DNA of 64,000 nt from Butyriboletus loyo (lineage: Eukaryota > Basidiomycota > Agaricomycetes > Boletales > Boletaceae). The notes under the pieces are model-generated. The model worked only from the letters and a program-made list of their open reading frames with translations, had not been told where the DNA came from and did not search any database. Below, piece by piece: positions 34,702 to 47,963 of this stretch; positions within the stretch are counted from its first letter, which is position 1; every line of letters begins with the position of its first letter. The stretch spans positions 124,001-188,000 of the forward strand of contig JBBPSI010000015.1 in NCBI GenBank assembly GCA_038093515.1, given 5' to 3'. A program made the translations under genes and the position numbers.

Positions 34702-37700
34702 ATGCACCTCTACCTTGGACACAACCCGCGAACCCTCTGTCTCTTGACGGACTCTCGCCAGGAGAGACTAGGACACCCACACAGGGCACTTGTATTTCGC
34801 GCGGCGGAAGCCAGTCCAAATCAAGTCGTGGTCGAATTCCTGCCTGGTGGTGAAGTAAATGTTAGTGGTACAATCAGGCTAACACACCGTACTGTGAAAG
34901 GATGCTTGGGACTCATCTCAGTAGAAAATGGCACGTACACGTACCATCGTGTCGCTGGCGCATACTCACCATGGACTTAGACATATTCCTTGCGGTGATC
35001 ACCACGGCTACTGAAGTAGGAAACACTCGCCCATCCCAATCGCTTCCGGAGAATGTTGCGAGGATCCACGAGGTTCAGTTCTATTGTTTGACATCGTCCT
35101 CTTGGGACGATTTCTCTTCCTCTCAAGACGCGCTCGTCAACCCGGAGAACATGACGGACACGATGTCGAGTAGAGACGTATATATACAAAACCTGAACTC
35201 GAACGCAGTATTCGAACATCCATGCATGCCACTCACGAAGATCCTGTCTTCTGGTTCTTTTTACTACGCCCTGGATCCACCATGGGACTTGTCGACGCGA
35301 CTCACCGTACGGTTGTCTCGAGATACTCGTGTCCAATATGACATCGGGATCTTTGATAAACAATTCGTTTGGAACGAATACATCATCCGAAGTTTACTTG
35401 ATTTTCGGGAGAAACTTGATCCACACGAACGCCAAGATCTTGATCTATGCCAATTCATTGTGCGCAATGTCACTTGTTCTTTTTTTTGATGGCAAATGAA
35501 TCCTGGACCGTTTTTAGGTTCTTGCCATACAGGGGTACGTAGGAGTGTCTACTATGGCCCTTCCAGCACCGCCTGTCAACGGTGCTCCTGTGGTTGCTAC
35601 CTTGTCGCTGATATCCCGCCTCGGGTGGAAGAGAGCAGGCACCCGCTTCAATACTCGAGGTGTTGATGACGACGGAAATACCGCAAACTTTGTAGAGGCG
35701 AGTGTACAAACAATCCATTCATTTGACCTGTCTAAGTAAGGGTCACAGACCGAAACGATATTGAGTACAGACCAGCACTGCGTGAGTTACACGCAAGTTC
35801 GTGGAAGTGTTCCTTGTATGCTACTTCTCCGCTCACTTTCGCTCTCATCTCACTTTTTTGAGTACAGTGTTTTGGGAACAACAGGGAATACAAACGTTCG
35901 GTCAACGCATTCAAATCACTCGTCCACATGCATCACAACCCGCGTTCGAGCGTCACTTTGCACATCTCACAGAAGAATACGGAGCGACGCATGCGATCAA
36001 TCTACTCGGTACAAAGGAGAACGAGGCCACTCTAACAGCAGCGTATGCAAAGCATTTATACCAAGCCAGAGCAATTTGGGGTGACCAGCTCAGCATCACA
36101 CACTATGACTTTCACAACGCTGTTAGAATCGGTGGTCACGATAGTATTGTAAGGGAACTTGGGTAAGTCGATTATCTTTCGCTTGTTTGCATTCTGATGA
36201 TCCAAAGGCGTTTGGAAGACATTGCTGATCACATGGATCGCTTCGGATACACGTTAGCTGATGCCTCAACGGGTGAAATAATCACGGAACAACATGGAGT
36301 ATTCAGGACAAATTGTCTGGATTGGTAACATAGTTTCAAATACTCTTTATTCGTTTTTGACTTCTGATATAGCTTGGACCGGACCAATTTCGTCCAAGAT
36401 ATCCTTTCACGCAGTACGATAGAACAGTTTCTTGGCCTTGTTCATCGCGAATGGTTACAAGCCAACGCTCTCTGGGTACACCACAGGGAACTCTGGGCAG
36501 AAAATGGTGACGCACTGTCGCGTATATACGCTGGCACTGGTGCTCTGAATACAAGCTTTACACGGACCGGAAAACGGACACTAGCGGGTAGGCCTCTTTA
36601 ACTTATTACTCTCGAGAGACACGGAATGATTTCTTTCAAAGGTGTTCTCTCTGATGCAACGAAGAGCGTATCAAGAGCGTACATCAACAATTTTCAGGAC
36701 AAGAGCAAGCAGATCGCAATTGACATGTTCCTCGTAGGTTCTTTGACACCTTTTTCCTGAACAAAATTCTAAAGGTGTAACAGGGCAACCTCAACAACCA
36801 GACCCAAGTAAACGTATTTGACCCTGTTCATGATATGGTTCGGAAGTCATTGAACGAACGGTCGGTTGCTCCGATGCTGCAGTTGCTGTTGGTACTAAAC
36901 TCCAAGCTTACAGAGTACCGGAATATTCCTCTACCTGCCCATGTACCATATTCGTCGGCACCTGGAATGTAAATGGCAGGGTAAACCAAAGAACACTGTT
37001 TCTCATTTCCATTGACATGAACATGCAGTGTACAGTCCCCATCTGAAAGTTTGATTCCCTGGTTGTTCCCCCGAGATAGTGAGCCAAATTAATGAACAGT
37101 TCTTTTGCGAAAGTGGTTCTGACTGTTTCGTTGGTGTAGACTTTCTTGAGTAAGCTTCCGTATCGAGGAGGAAAGCTTCGTTGACTCCCGGTTCCATAGG
37201 CCAGATGTCTTTGTTTTGGGTTTCCAAGAGATAGTACTCCTCACCGCCCAACATATTATCCAGACCGATCCAGAAAAAAGGTCTTGTCGTTTCTTGAGTG
37301 ACTCGACCCGTTAATGACGCAACGCATACAGGCTGGTATGGGAACATAAGATCATGGAAGCAATCAACGGCCGGTCAAAAACCTCAGGAGAATATGTGCT
37401 ACTGCGTAGCGAGCAGGTATCTACCTCCAAATTCTGTTTATTTACTCCGAGGTAAATTTCTGCTTGCAGTTGGTCGGCACCGCTCTTTTTGTTATAGTTA
37501 AATCAGAGCTGACCTCTGTAATTCGCAATGTCGAAGGTGCTACTCGGAAAGTGGGTCGAATCGTCTGCATCAAGGCTGTTCGTTGACTCTTTGATCAGAC
37601 GGGTTTACGGGGAATATCGGGAAACAAAGGGGGGATTGGCGTTCGACTCGACTACCACGACACCAGTTTCTGCTTTGTCACTGCCCATCTGGCCGCTGGA

Positions 37701-38840
37701 CACTCCAACGTTGATGAGCGCAACGCTGATTTCTGGACAATTACAAAAGGACTGCACTTCCTCAAAGGGAAAACAATCGCAAGCCACGAGTACGTCCGTG
37801 AACGAGGGATAGGATTTTTCCTCACGAAAGTTCCGTAGCAATATTATCTGGCTCGCTGACACCAACTATCGCATTGACCTTCCCAATGAAAGGGTCAAGT
37901 CTCTCGTGACGGAAAGATATTATGATCTGCTTGTTGGATCAGACCAGGTAGGCACACCCCGCTCTCAGGGAGATACCGAGAACAAACCGCATGTACAGCT
38001 AAGGTTAGCGATTGAGGCCGGCGAAGCATTTTCGGGATACGATGAAGGGCCGTTACTATTCCCTCCCACATACAAGTATGACGTCGGGACACACAACTAT
38101 GACTCGAGCGAAAAAATGCGGATACCCGCTTGGACCGGTGTGTAACCTCGGACATCTTCATCTTTGTCCCGCTTCACTCGCGTTCCAGACAGAATCTTGT
38201 TTCAAGGCGGCCTAGACTTGTCCGTTTATTCGCGAGCTGAGCTCCGAGGTTCCGATCACCGACCAGGTAATTGACTTGAGATTATTTCATGTCACTGCAG
38301 GACCTCAACGTGTCACACTCGTCTAGTTTTCGCGCTCTTCCGAATTGAAGTGCGGATTATTGACGCGGTGAAACGCGCCGCACTTTCTCGTCTGCTACTT
38401 GAGACTACCTTGGCTACTGTTCCCGGTGAGATGCTCGAAGAAAAAATCGCAGTCCTTGCCTTGCCATTTGAGACGGACGATCGTAAGGGTTTCGTAGATT
38501 GAATTTGCCTTGTCCCTGAAGCGCTATGTACACACAGTGCCCGCCCCAAGTTCAGATGATTCGCATTGGTGGGACAAACTTGGTGAGTGTTACTTCGGCA
38601 TTCGTGTCGAATCGCTAGACTGAGAGGCTTGTAGAAATCAACAAGGGGAGCTTGGTGATTTCGCCTCCGTTGCTGGAGGCAGCTCCCCTAAATCCTTTTG
38701 ATTCACTAGGAGACTCGCCCTTGTCATCGTGCCCGTCATCAGACGAGGAACTCTATTCACATGCAGCTGATCTTCCCATACCCATCACTCCTGAGCCAGT
38801 AGCGCGTAGAAATGTCAATACTTCTGGACCTCTGAAATAG
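34702..38840 (+). CDS. Synaptojanin-like phosphoinositide phosphatase (SAC plus 5-phosphatase)
   Basis: Hydrolyses PI4P/PI(4,5)P2 during vesicle uncoating; equivalent to yeast Inp51-53. Starts [20 protein letters not shown]. The SAC domain shows [50 protein letters not shown] and the catalytic CX5R motif NCLDCLDRTNF, interrupted by a 48-nt intron at 36325-36372. The 5-phosphatase domain shows [94 protein letters not shown] and GSDHRP. The joint between PWLFPRD and DVFVLGFQ (37080-37205) is uncertain; a 72-nt intron with weak signals would keep frame. The C-terminal tail has NPFDSL, an EH-domain ligand. Ends TSGPLK. Confidence 0.93.
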
Positions 38841-38935
38841 TCCAATAATGACTTTTTCCCTTGGGAGAGGTGGAGTTAAGATATGGAGACAAGCAATGCA
38901 GTACAAGCAATCGACGTCAACGAGGACGAAGATAA

Positions 38936-40819
38936 CTAAATAAGCCCCTGTTTCTTCAAATCCTCGTACGTCTTCTTGTTGTATACATTACCTTCGTCAT
39001 CCTCAAGCTCTTCCATCGTCTCCTGCTCGAATATTTCGTGCCTTCCTTCTCGTTTAAGCTTTTCTGCGACTAAGGACAATTGTCACTTTTAGTTGGCTGC
39101 AAGTGAGTTGCACAAGGAAAATAAACGCACGTGAGAGCGCGTCCTCTATGCGAGTGATTTCGTGGAAATGCTTCGTGTTCGGTAAACCCAATGCTCGCAT
39201 GCCGAAAGCATGTCGGGATTCCTGTGAACGGTAATTAGGTTGCATGATTTAACCGAATTGTCCCTGTGCAAGTACCTGGAAGTGTCGGTCAAAGTTTTTC
39301 CTGATGCGAATTGAATCATGAGCAATTATCGACCAACACTGTAAGATCCCTCGTACCTTCCCATGTACACGTGGTCGGAACATATCTCACATCGATACTC
39401 GACGCCAAGACCATGCAGCTTATACAACCAATATGGGATCGGCTTTCCATCCCAACCGAGTGGGAGTTTAAGTGGGTTGTAAATCCTTTCTTCTTCCTCT
39501 TCCTCCTCGCCTGCGCCATCTGCGTTGTTCGTGGGAGCAACAGGAGGTTTCGATTGTTCAAGCAGTTCCTGCTCACGCTCGCGTGCGGTCAGAGAGAAGC
39601 GGCGTTCCACGTTGGATTTCGTCTCATTGATTGTAGGAGCGAGCATGACAAGTAAAAAGGCGGAAAGATTTGTGAAAAGCGCAGCGCTTCGTAACCTGGG
39701 CCGCCACGAGTTTGCGTCATTGGAAGATGTTGTAGGGGGTGTATGAACGCCATTTGGATTTTGCGGCGGTTCGCTAGAGACGGCTTGCTTAGCAGTCGCC
39801 TTGACATGTTTTCTCGAGGTCAAGTGTGCGTCGTACACCGTTTGCTTGGAGTAGCTTTTTTGGCCTGTGACCAACGGAATGAATGTACGTATGACACCAA
39901 CGGAGAAGCATCTCACAAGCGGAGCACCATATGCCCCCTACTTCTTCCAACGACACACGCTTGCTACTTTGATCTTCCCAGTCGGCATCGAATTCGCCCG
40001 CTTCCCATTTCTTCAGAAATTCAGCTTCGTACTCCCGGTGTCCTGAGTCTACGTCCACAAGTGGTTGCGTCCGCTTGAGGAAGGATAACAAGTAATTGTG
40101 TAAATTCAGAATATAGCTAAGACGAGCTGAGCATGGTGATGATACCTGACAATAAGGATACACTTACGCCTCATATTCTTTGGAACCCCGCGTTTGCTTG
40201 GGAAGTTCGTTGTGCAATGTGCCGTTTTGAGTTGCTAGAAGAACGTCCAAATACTGCAAGTAGGGTAACCTCTTTATGATGCTCTTCAAATTGTTGTAGG
40301 CGGTGTGGTTCGCATACAAGTCGACGTATTTCCCATATGCTTCTTCCCCAGAGAACATCAACGACACAGCTGAACAAGTAATGAATGAAGTGTCACAGGT
40401 GGCCATATGTTTTGGTACGCACGGTCCTCCTCCTCAAATTCCTCGTCTATTCCATCCTGATTCCCTTCCTCAAGAAGAGCAGCGAGCTCTAATTCGAAGG
40501 CTCCTGCCGCAACATCAGGATACTTATTGTAGTGGTCCTGAATCTTAACCAACCGCGCGTAGAACTCGGAGAGGTCACCTGGTTGAGCTGGCGCAGTGAG
40601 CGCATCGATCTCAGTCTTGCGGGCGTCTTCGTCATCGTACTGGGTTTTAAGTGAGGCCACACGAGAAGAAATGCGGCTCAGCGCTTGAGCTGCTTTATGC
40701 TCTGTCTGCAACCTGACTTCATGGGTAGACTGGTTTCGGGAGAGGAGTGAATAAAGGGCTATCTCGTAGCGCTCGGTTTCTTCGTGGGTCTGTCGTTGTG
40801 TTTCAATGATGGAGTCCAT
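38936..40819 (-). CDS. SF3A3: SF3A3 (SF3a60/Prp9), U2 snRNP subunit
   Basis: Part of SF3a, needed for U2 snRNP binding to the branch site. Starts [20 protein letters not shown]. Family segments: [80 protein letters not shown], then a C2H2-type segment where ..[25 protein letters not shown] supplies the first zinc knuckle. Near the C terminus are [40 protein letters not shown] and [18 protein letters not shown] (the conserved C2H2 finger), and it ends [14 protein letters not shown] Glu-rich tract lies near 39480-39500. About eight introns. Divergent from eIF4A3, 113 bp apart. Confidence 0.95.
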
Positions 40820-40932
40820 GATCTTTCATGCAAGTCGTGAAGACAAAGTCCAGTTCTGATGTTTTGGGTCACTTTCAAACTCCGTCACTACCACTCACTC
40901 TATCCCATCCTCCACAAAAAAAGTCACCGAAA

Positions 40933-42531
<1,599 letters not shown>

Positions 42532-43340
42532 AACGTATTCTGGTATATGGTATCATTTGGCAACGGCTTCTACCTGTTCGACTGGCTCTCACCTCTTGTG
42601 TCATGTACTCCTGATGACCATTATCGTTGCGGTCTTGGTATTTCTTTGTATTCTTGTGTTCGTCGCTCTTGTCAAGCACCATTATTCTATAAAAACCACC
42701 AGAGGTAGAGGTGGGCATAACCAAACGCTACGAAGGTTATGGTACGGCCGATTGTTTGATGCGACGCACTCCGTGATAGAACACATACATTAACCACAGG
42801 ACAGCGGAGTCTTGATCGGAACTAAATTGAATCGACCATAGGATATAAATTCGGTCTTTTAACTTTGAGCGCCGCTGCTTGAACCTGAAACAGCGGCCGG
42901 CCCGAAGCACCGAGTAGAAGGCACGCCAAGTATCGGACCCTGGCTCGGAGATGTTTCAAGTACCGCGCTGCGGCCCGAGGCAGTCCACACCGAGGACGCC
43001 GTTCGAGAGCTCATTCACGTCCTCGCACCAACTCGACAGCAGCACAAGTTACTGCCTTGCAAAGCCACCACCTAGACACGAAGATGCATAAAGCCAGCAT
43101 TATTGCTGTCGTTGATGTCTTTGTGTCTAGTCTCCCAAATCAATGACGTGGCCCCCGAGGATCTACATACAGAGTACGTGAGCGGACGCAATCGAGGTAA
43201 TTAGCATAGCTGCTGGTGATGGCAGATACTCGAGCGCAACACGCTTCGCGCGCCGATTTAATCTAATTAATTTTCAGAATTAATTCTTGCCGGGACGTGT
43301 TCCCAGTGCCACGTTTCCCTGTAGCCAAAATATCATCTAC

Positions 43341-43373
43341 TGCGAAACGGGATTTGATCCGGCGACTTTCGCA
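43341..43373. repeat. Short inverted repeat (tgcgaaa/tttcgca)
   Basis: 7-bp complementary arms with a 19-nt spacer. The minus strand of the spacer contains GGATCAAATCC, close to a tRNA B box, but no complete tRNA can be folded around it. Possible relic or chance. Confidence 0.45.
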
Positions 43374-44633
43374 TACAAGCAGAGACGTTCGAAACTGGTA
43401 TGTAATCAGATGAAACTTAGTTGACGGACGACTCGACGCTGATAGAGGGAACTTTCATGAAACTGGCAACCGGCGGACCATCATAGAAAGATGTCATAGA
43501 AAGGAAAGCAAGGATGGCTGTCGTAATTCCTCTAGGAGGTCGCCGAGGGTTTCGATCCTCACTGCCTTCGGGTCCTGTTTCGCAACGTTCGTGCACTGAA
43601 GAAGCGAACTATGTGAAGAGAAAGGGGTAAATCATGCGGCAGGCGGAGTGGGGTCACCCGTGGTGGCGTAATCGGATTCCACGGAGTACCCTTTTGCAGG
43701 CCCGAACCAGGGAAGCGGCCTGCGCGTGGCGGAGACCAGCACCATCCGCCTGCAGTGAGTTATATCGCCCGGCTCGACACATCCGGAGAGTGCAACCTCG
43801 GAACCGAGGATACGCCCAGATCCCTGTCATTCCAAGCGAAACATCCTCAAGGCGAGGAAAGGAGGGGGCTATGAATTATATGAATATCCTCGAATCAGTT
43901 ATCGACATACGCTCCGTGAGTCGGACAACATTACCCGACGGGGGCCGTTGTCTGGGGATTCGGGTGGATGAAACCAATGGATCGTGATACAAGGTATTGA
44001 TTAGATCTTGGTTTGACGTCCGTCGGTGGTTTTCACCCAAGGGTTAAAAGCCTCTGAGAAAGCTATTGAGTTGTTGATTCTGTCGAGCTCAGACTTCAAG
44101 GTACCATCAGCATGACGCCCCTCGGGCATGACTGTACTGCACGCCACGCGAATGCCCCTGGACGACGTGAATTGAAACCGGCACATTGTCGCAGGATACG
44201 GTGGCTTGGCTTTGGCTACCAGGGAGAAGGAGTGACGAGACAGGAACGCAGTTAGTTGTGATAGACAGTCTGAAACGGCGACGAGGATCTGCATGTTTTT
44301 TCTGCACGAGTTTCGCACTCGCAGTATACACCATTCGGATCCGTAATATAAACGGGAGTTCGGATCATGGTTGAAACGGGCTCGCAGGTGATGGTGCGGC
44401 GAACTTCAAACACGATGAAGGGTGATCGCAAAACTCCTTCGCAAGATGAATTACACTGTGGTGAACTTGTCAATATTTGAATGTCAAGGTCGTATCGGGT
44501 AGCTGAGCTGATATCTGCCTGCTTTGAGGAATAGAGTTGAGGAGGGCAGCCATGTGGGGCAAGTAAACATGTCGCACACAAATATACTGCAAAAAGCAGA
44601 CTTCCTCATCAATACCATGAGGTTACCCCCGAA

Positions 44634-44810
44634 CGTTCCGTCACCCCCCTACCAAAGAATAAGAATAATAAAAATATATGGATGCTGGCACTGTCAAAGG
44701 AATCGTTTCGATCTCTTCCCTAGGCCGTTCCGTCACCCCTGGCCACCAAAGAAAAGAAAAAAAAAGAAGATATGTGCTGGCCCTGTCAAAGGAATCGTTT
44801 CGATCTCTTC
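44634..44810. repeat. Imperfect 85-bp tandem duplication
   Basis: Unit 1 (44634-44718) and unit 2 (44726-44810) both run from cgttccgtcacccc through an A-rich middle to an identical 3' block (ctgtcaaaggaatcgtttcg then atctcttc). They differ mainly in the A-rich middle, are the same length and are separated by 7 nt. Confidence 0.9.
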
Positions 44811-44814
44811 ACAT

Positions 44815-45320
44815 GCTCAATTATTCTACCTGGCCGGTGAGATTCATCAGCTGGGAATGCACGAAAGGGTGATACCTGTTTCAGCATTGCCCGCGTTTAC
44901 AGATGGAACTGCGCATATGGTACCACCAGAGCCCACTTTGTGGATGCGTTATGGAAGTGTTGTCACTTCCGACGAGTTTCGACGTGGGCGTTTCCGGCAA
45001 CAATATCCGTAGGTGCGAGCCTTGGCCCATCACTGCCACCCGGATTCACTGTTGGTCCAGGTCGTGCGATCGTCTTTGAATTGATTTCCATGTTGCGGGG
45101 GGACTAATGACGTGAACAGACACTCTTGCCTAGTTATCCCCATGTTCGGCATGTAGACGGTCTCGTGTAAGCAGGTGAGAGAACCATGTCTCGAGGTATA
45201 AAAACGACAACCCGTATGCTATCCCTCTCATTCAGCGGGCGATATGTGTTACTGGAGAAGGTGCGCAGTACGTCCACCCCGCGCTGCTGAGTCTGATGCC
45301 CTCTTCCCAATATGAAGAGT
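44815..45320 (+). pseudogene. Possible remnant of an unidentified protein gene
   Basis: Two open stretches look coding by composition but match no family I know. The first includes YLAGEIHQLGMHERVIPVSA, PAFTDGTAHMVPPEPTLW and MRYGSVVTSDEFRRGRF, stop near 45010. The second (about 45199-45320) includes YKNDNPYAIPLIQRAICVTG and YVHPALLSLMPSSQYEECGT, with a possible donor after it and a short ADMLLP end near 45418. No start codon with a plausible N terminus and no good splice chain between them were found. It may be a broken gene or a live intron-rich gene whose 5' end lies near the tandem duplication. Confidence 0.3.
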
Positions 45321-45528
45321 GCGGAACACTTATAAAGTGTGAGTCCATCCGCATTCCCCATGAAAAAAGCACACTCTGAGCCAACCTTGTCACAGATGCG
45401 GACATGTTGCTTCCCTAGTAAGATATGATGTGTTGTTCATTTATCGCCACTCATCACGGATTTGAATAGCCAGATGAAGAAGTGGGTCAGCCTATGCGCT
45501 GTAGAGACGTGGCTAACGCTCTCTAGAT

Positions 45529-45611
45529 CAAGTGCGATCTTCGTAACTGCAAGTTTAGTCCCAAGCACTCCCAAAACTGTGTTCCACCGCAATGCACCCA
45601 AACATGTTGGC
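45529..45611 (+). other. Cysteine-rich exon candidate
   Basis: After an acceptor (ctctctag) the frame reads KCDLRNCKFSPKHSQNC, then VPPQCTQTCWQ and a stop. Five cysteines and one histidine in 28 residues suggest a zinc or disulphide module. The upstream exon is not identified, so the gene it belongs to is unknown; it may belong with the coding-like pieces to its left. Confidence 0.3.
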
Positions 45612-45988
45612 AATAGTAGGTGCTCCATTCGTGCTTATGACCTATCGAACTCACCGATATCGTCTAACCAAGTCACCAATACCCACAGCAGTACGGTACG
45701 CGGCTCGTTCGATTCCAGAACTTGTGGATGACCATTGTTCAATTCAGCGCCACAAATAGAGAAGAAATGCCCAAAGTGCAGTGGGCTGGGCTGATTATCA
45801 AGCGTTGTTTAGAATAACTTGCTGCTTCCTTGAACTAACGCGACTGTGGAATCTTTCCTTGCCATTCTAGAAATCAAAGCAATATCTTAGATAGAGGACG
45901 GTTATTATGCAACATAAGTACAGTGGGATGCGATATGGATAGTGAGCACACGTAGTGACCACAGTATGAATGTGTGAAACACATCTAG

Positions 45989-46461
45989 CTAGTCGTCCCC
46001 AATGTCGTGTTTTTTCTTGAGCTGCGTGAGCTCTTCTTCTCTCCGTGCCAAGTCGGCCTTTGCTGCTGCTGCATCCTGTTTGGCAGGCATGTGATAAAGG
46101 ACGACAATATACCGTTCCTGCAAATGGAATCCATTCAGGTGATCGAGTGCATTCTTTGCCTGCATACATGGTTCAGAGAAAACTGCAGACAAGGGGATTC
46201 GTTGCTTACGTCCATCACATCGTCGAATACAACGAAGGCTGTACCCTTTGATTTTGGTTCATTCCCGACACGAATCTGCCTAATGCTCCCGTAGCGACCG
46301 AAGAGGTCATAGAGATCTTCGCCAGTGATCTGGTAGTTGAGGTTCTTGACAAAGAGAATGCGGTTGGCGCCGGGGGGGAGCTTTGCCTATGAGGCCTGGC
46401 TGAGAATGAGTGGTAAAGACGATGGCTGAGAGACACGTACCGTTGGTCGAATAGCAGCCAT
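45989..46461 (-). CDS. SF3B6: SF3B6 (SF3b14/p14), branch-site RRM protein of U2 snRNP
   Basis: A small RRM protein that contacts the branch adenosine within SF3b. The first exon is 21 nt (MAAIRPT), then AKLPPGANRILFVKNLNYQI, TGEDLYDLFGRYGSIRQIRV, GNEPKSKGTAFVVFDDV, then after an intron DAKNALDHLNGFHLQERYIV and VLYHMPAKQDAAAAKADLAR. RNP2 (ILFVKNL) and RNP1 (KGTAFVVF) are both present. It ends KKKHDIGDD, stop at 45989. Length about 125 residues matches the family. It lies tail-ward of LCL2 on the same strand, 83 bp away. Confidence 0.95.
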
Positions 46462-46544
46462 TGCCGGTGCGAGTGACGGTTTTGTGCAAACCTCAAGGTT
46501 GAGATTACATAATCACAGTGCGTTGTACTTGGTCGCGATGCCGA

Positions 46545-46948
46545 CTACGTTTGTGCTAACCGTTCCACAGCCGCACACCCACTCGCCCCTCCTACACACA
46601 CCACCGTCCCATCTTCATCTTCCGCGTCAGGTACAACGCACTTGATATCCTCTTCATGGGGACATGGACATTCCGAGGGCCGCGCAACGCAAACCAGACT
46701 ATCTGGACACAAATACGAGGAACATGGAACTGTAGAACCGCATAAATGTCTCATCAGACAGACTAATATAATCCACACCGACCTGCGTCAGCGTGCGCAG
46801 TCCATTGCGAGCCTCCTTGCGGTGACTGCTGTTGTCTCTGCTGTTGACCCTGATGATTGCCAAACATGTGGTCGAAAAATCCAAACTGCGCCGTCACGAC
46901 GGATGATAGCGAGGTGAGAAGAATCGCATTGGTGACAGGAAACCTCAT
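46545..46948 (-). CDS. LCL2: LCL2-family secretory protein
   Basis: A small fungal protein of the secretory pathway named for a long-lived yeast mutant; its role is unknown, with links to ER-associated degradation. The start MRFPVTNAILLTSLSSVVTA is a signal peptide, followed by QFGFFDHMFGN and a Gln-rich stretch. After an intron (about 46755-46800) comes the conserved Cys-rich core: CSSYLCPDSLVCVARPSECP and CPHEEDIKCVVPDAEDEDGT, then VVCVGGASGCAAVERLAQT to the stop at 46545. The even number of cysteines in the core suggests disulphides in the ER lumen. The exact intron boundary before CSSYLC is not certain. Confidence 0.9.
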
Positions 46949-47963
46949 TTTGACTCGGCGGTTCAAATTTGCAAAGCTTCGTCGTGGATGGCCTTGACTT
47001 TGGATAGCATTATGTAATCATCTCACGCCCATCTGTTTGTACCCAATCAATTTTGAAGTACTTGCAAGTGTCTAGTATGAAGCGAAACCAAGAAAGATGA
47101 CTCGCGTCGCCTTGCTGGGCAAGGTTTCTAGGTATGCTATAGATAAGTAGCTTAATTAATGATGATTGTCACGCGCAGACATACATGATCATTGGTCTTA
47201 CTGCAGCATTCTAGGTTGTGAATTGGTGTCTTGCCGCTGCCAGGCAGCCTCTCTGAATTCTATCCATTGAATGAGAACCCAGTCAACGCACAGGGCATTT
47301 CCCTCCGGGATTTAGCTACCGTTACCGGTGTCACTATCCCTATCCATGAAGTGAGTGTACTAGTTTAACAGCCGAACTCACCGCCTCACTGCCAGGACTT
47401 GTTACAAGGATAAATTAAATCGTGTGTCGTCGGATCACTACGGGATACCTTGGTCTCATTTAATTAGTACTTCCTATTCTATCGCCATCAAAGTTAGTGC
47501 CCAAGTAACAACTGGGTCCTTCCCGTTGAGCGAAAGCTGAAGTGATTTAACCCCCAAAGCAATTGGCACGGATTGGCAGGTCACGGCGAGCTACTCAGGC
47601 AGAGAACTGAGTCGAGCATCGGCGACACTCAAGCTTCCAAAGCAGATATCGCCTACCAGGCATCCTAGCAATGACAATATATTGGTACCTGTATCTGATT
47701 TAACGTAACATTACGATCTCGTAGGAGACAGTACAAATCGATTAACAGCATATGATACTTAACATGAACATATTCCGTAGATTCGTCATAACATCCCCAC
47801 ACACACCCTAGTTTGCAGCGTTTCCTTTGCAACAACAGTATTTGCATGAATCTCTGTTGATTGATACCCTCGATATTTCCTGTCGCCTTCATTATCTTTT
47901 CTTTAACGCGATTGAGCTCGCCCACCCAGAAAAACTCTGAGAGGCGGAAAGACCCATGATGGA
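46949..47963. other. Intergenic stretch with one coding-like exon pair
   Basis: About 1 kb between LCL2 and the KEN-box gene. Apart from the exon pair at 47223-47412, further open but unassignable stretches are seen near 47580-47700. The part next to 46948 is the LCL2 upstream region. Confidence 0.45.
47223..47412 (+). other. Orphan exon pair, possible small gene
   Basis: A frame reads LPLPGSLSEFYPLNENPVNA, QGISLRDLATVTGVTIPIHE, then a gtgagt donor at 47351 and an acceptor ending at 47394, then DLLQG and a stop. The composition looks like real protein and the intron (44 nt) is typical of the window. A stop lies directly upstream of the frame, so an earlier intron is required; ATG at 47097 (MTRVALLGK) is a candidate start but the joint cannot be fixed. 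Function unknown. Confidence 0.3.

Larger units (their letters stand above)
42532..45988. other. Second gene-poor stretch with repeats and coding-like scraps
   Basis: About 3.4 kb between eIF4A3 and SF3B6 without a complete gene I can support. It contains an 85-bp tandem duplication, a short inverted repeat at 43341-43373, a plus-strand frame at 43634-43987 of biased Arg/Pro content, and coding-like pieces at 44815-45012, 45199-45320 and 45529-45611 described separately. The pieces do not join into one product with a clear start, so a decayed gene is the simplest reading. Confidence 0.5.

Noticed and set aside
37003..37347. A 114-codon minus-strand frame
   Set aside because: Antisense to the 5-phosphatase domain; the plus strand carries the conserved motif [13 protein letters not shown] in the same place.
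43341..43373. Minus-strand tRNA with loop ATCAAAT
   Set aside because: T-stem has a mismatch and the 5' half of a tRNA is missing; kept only as an inverted repeat.
43500..43570. Possible tRNA around gggtttcgatcctc
   Set aside because: The B-box has an extra T and no acceptor or anticodon stems can be paired around it.
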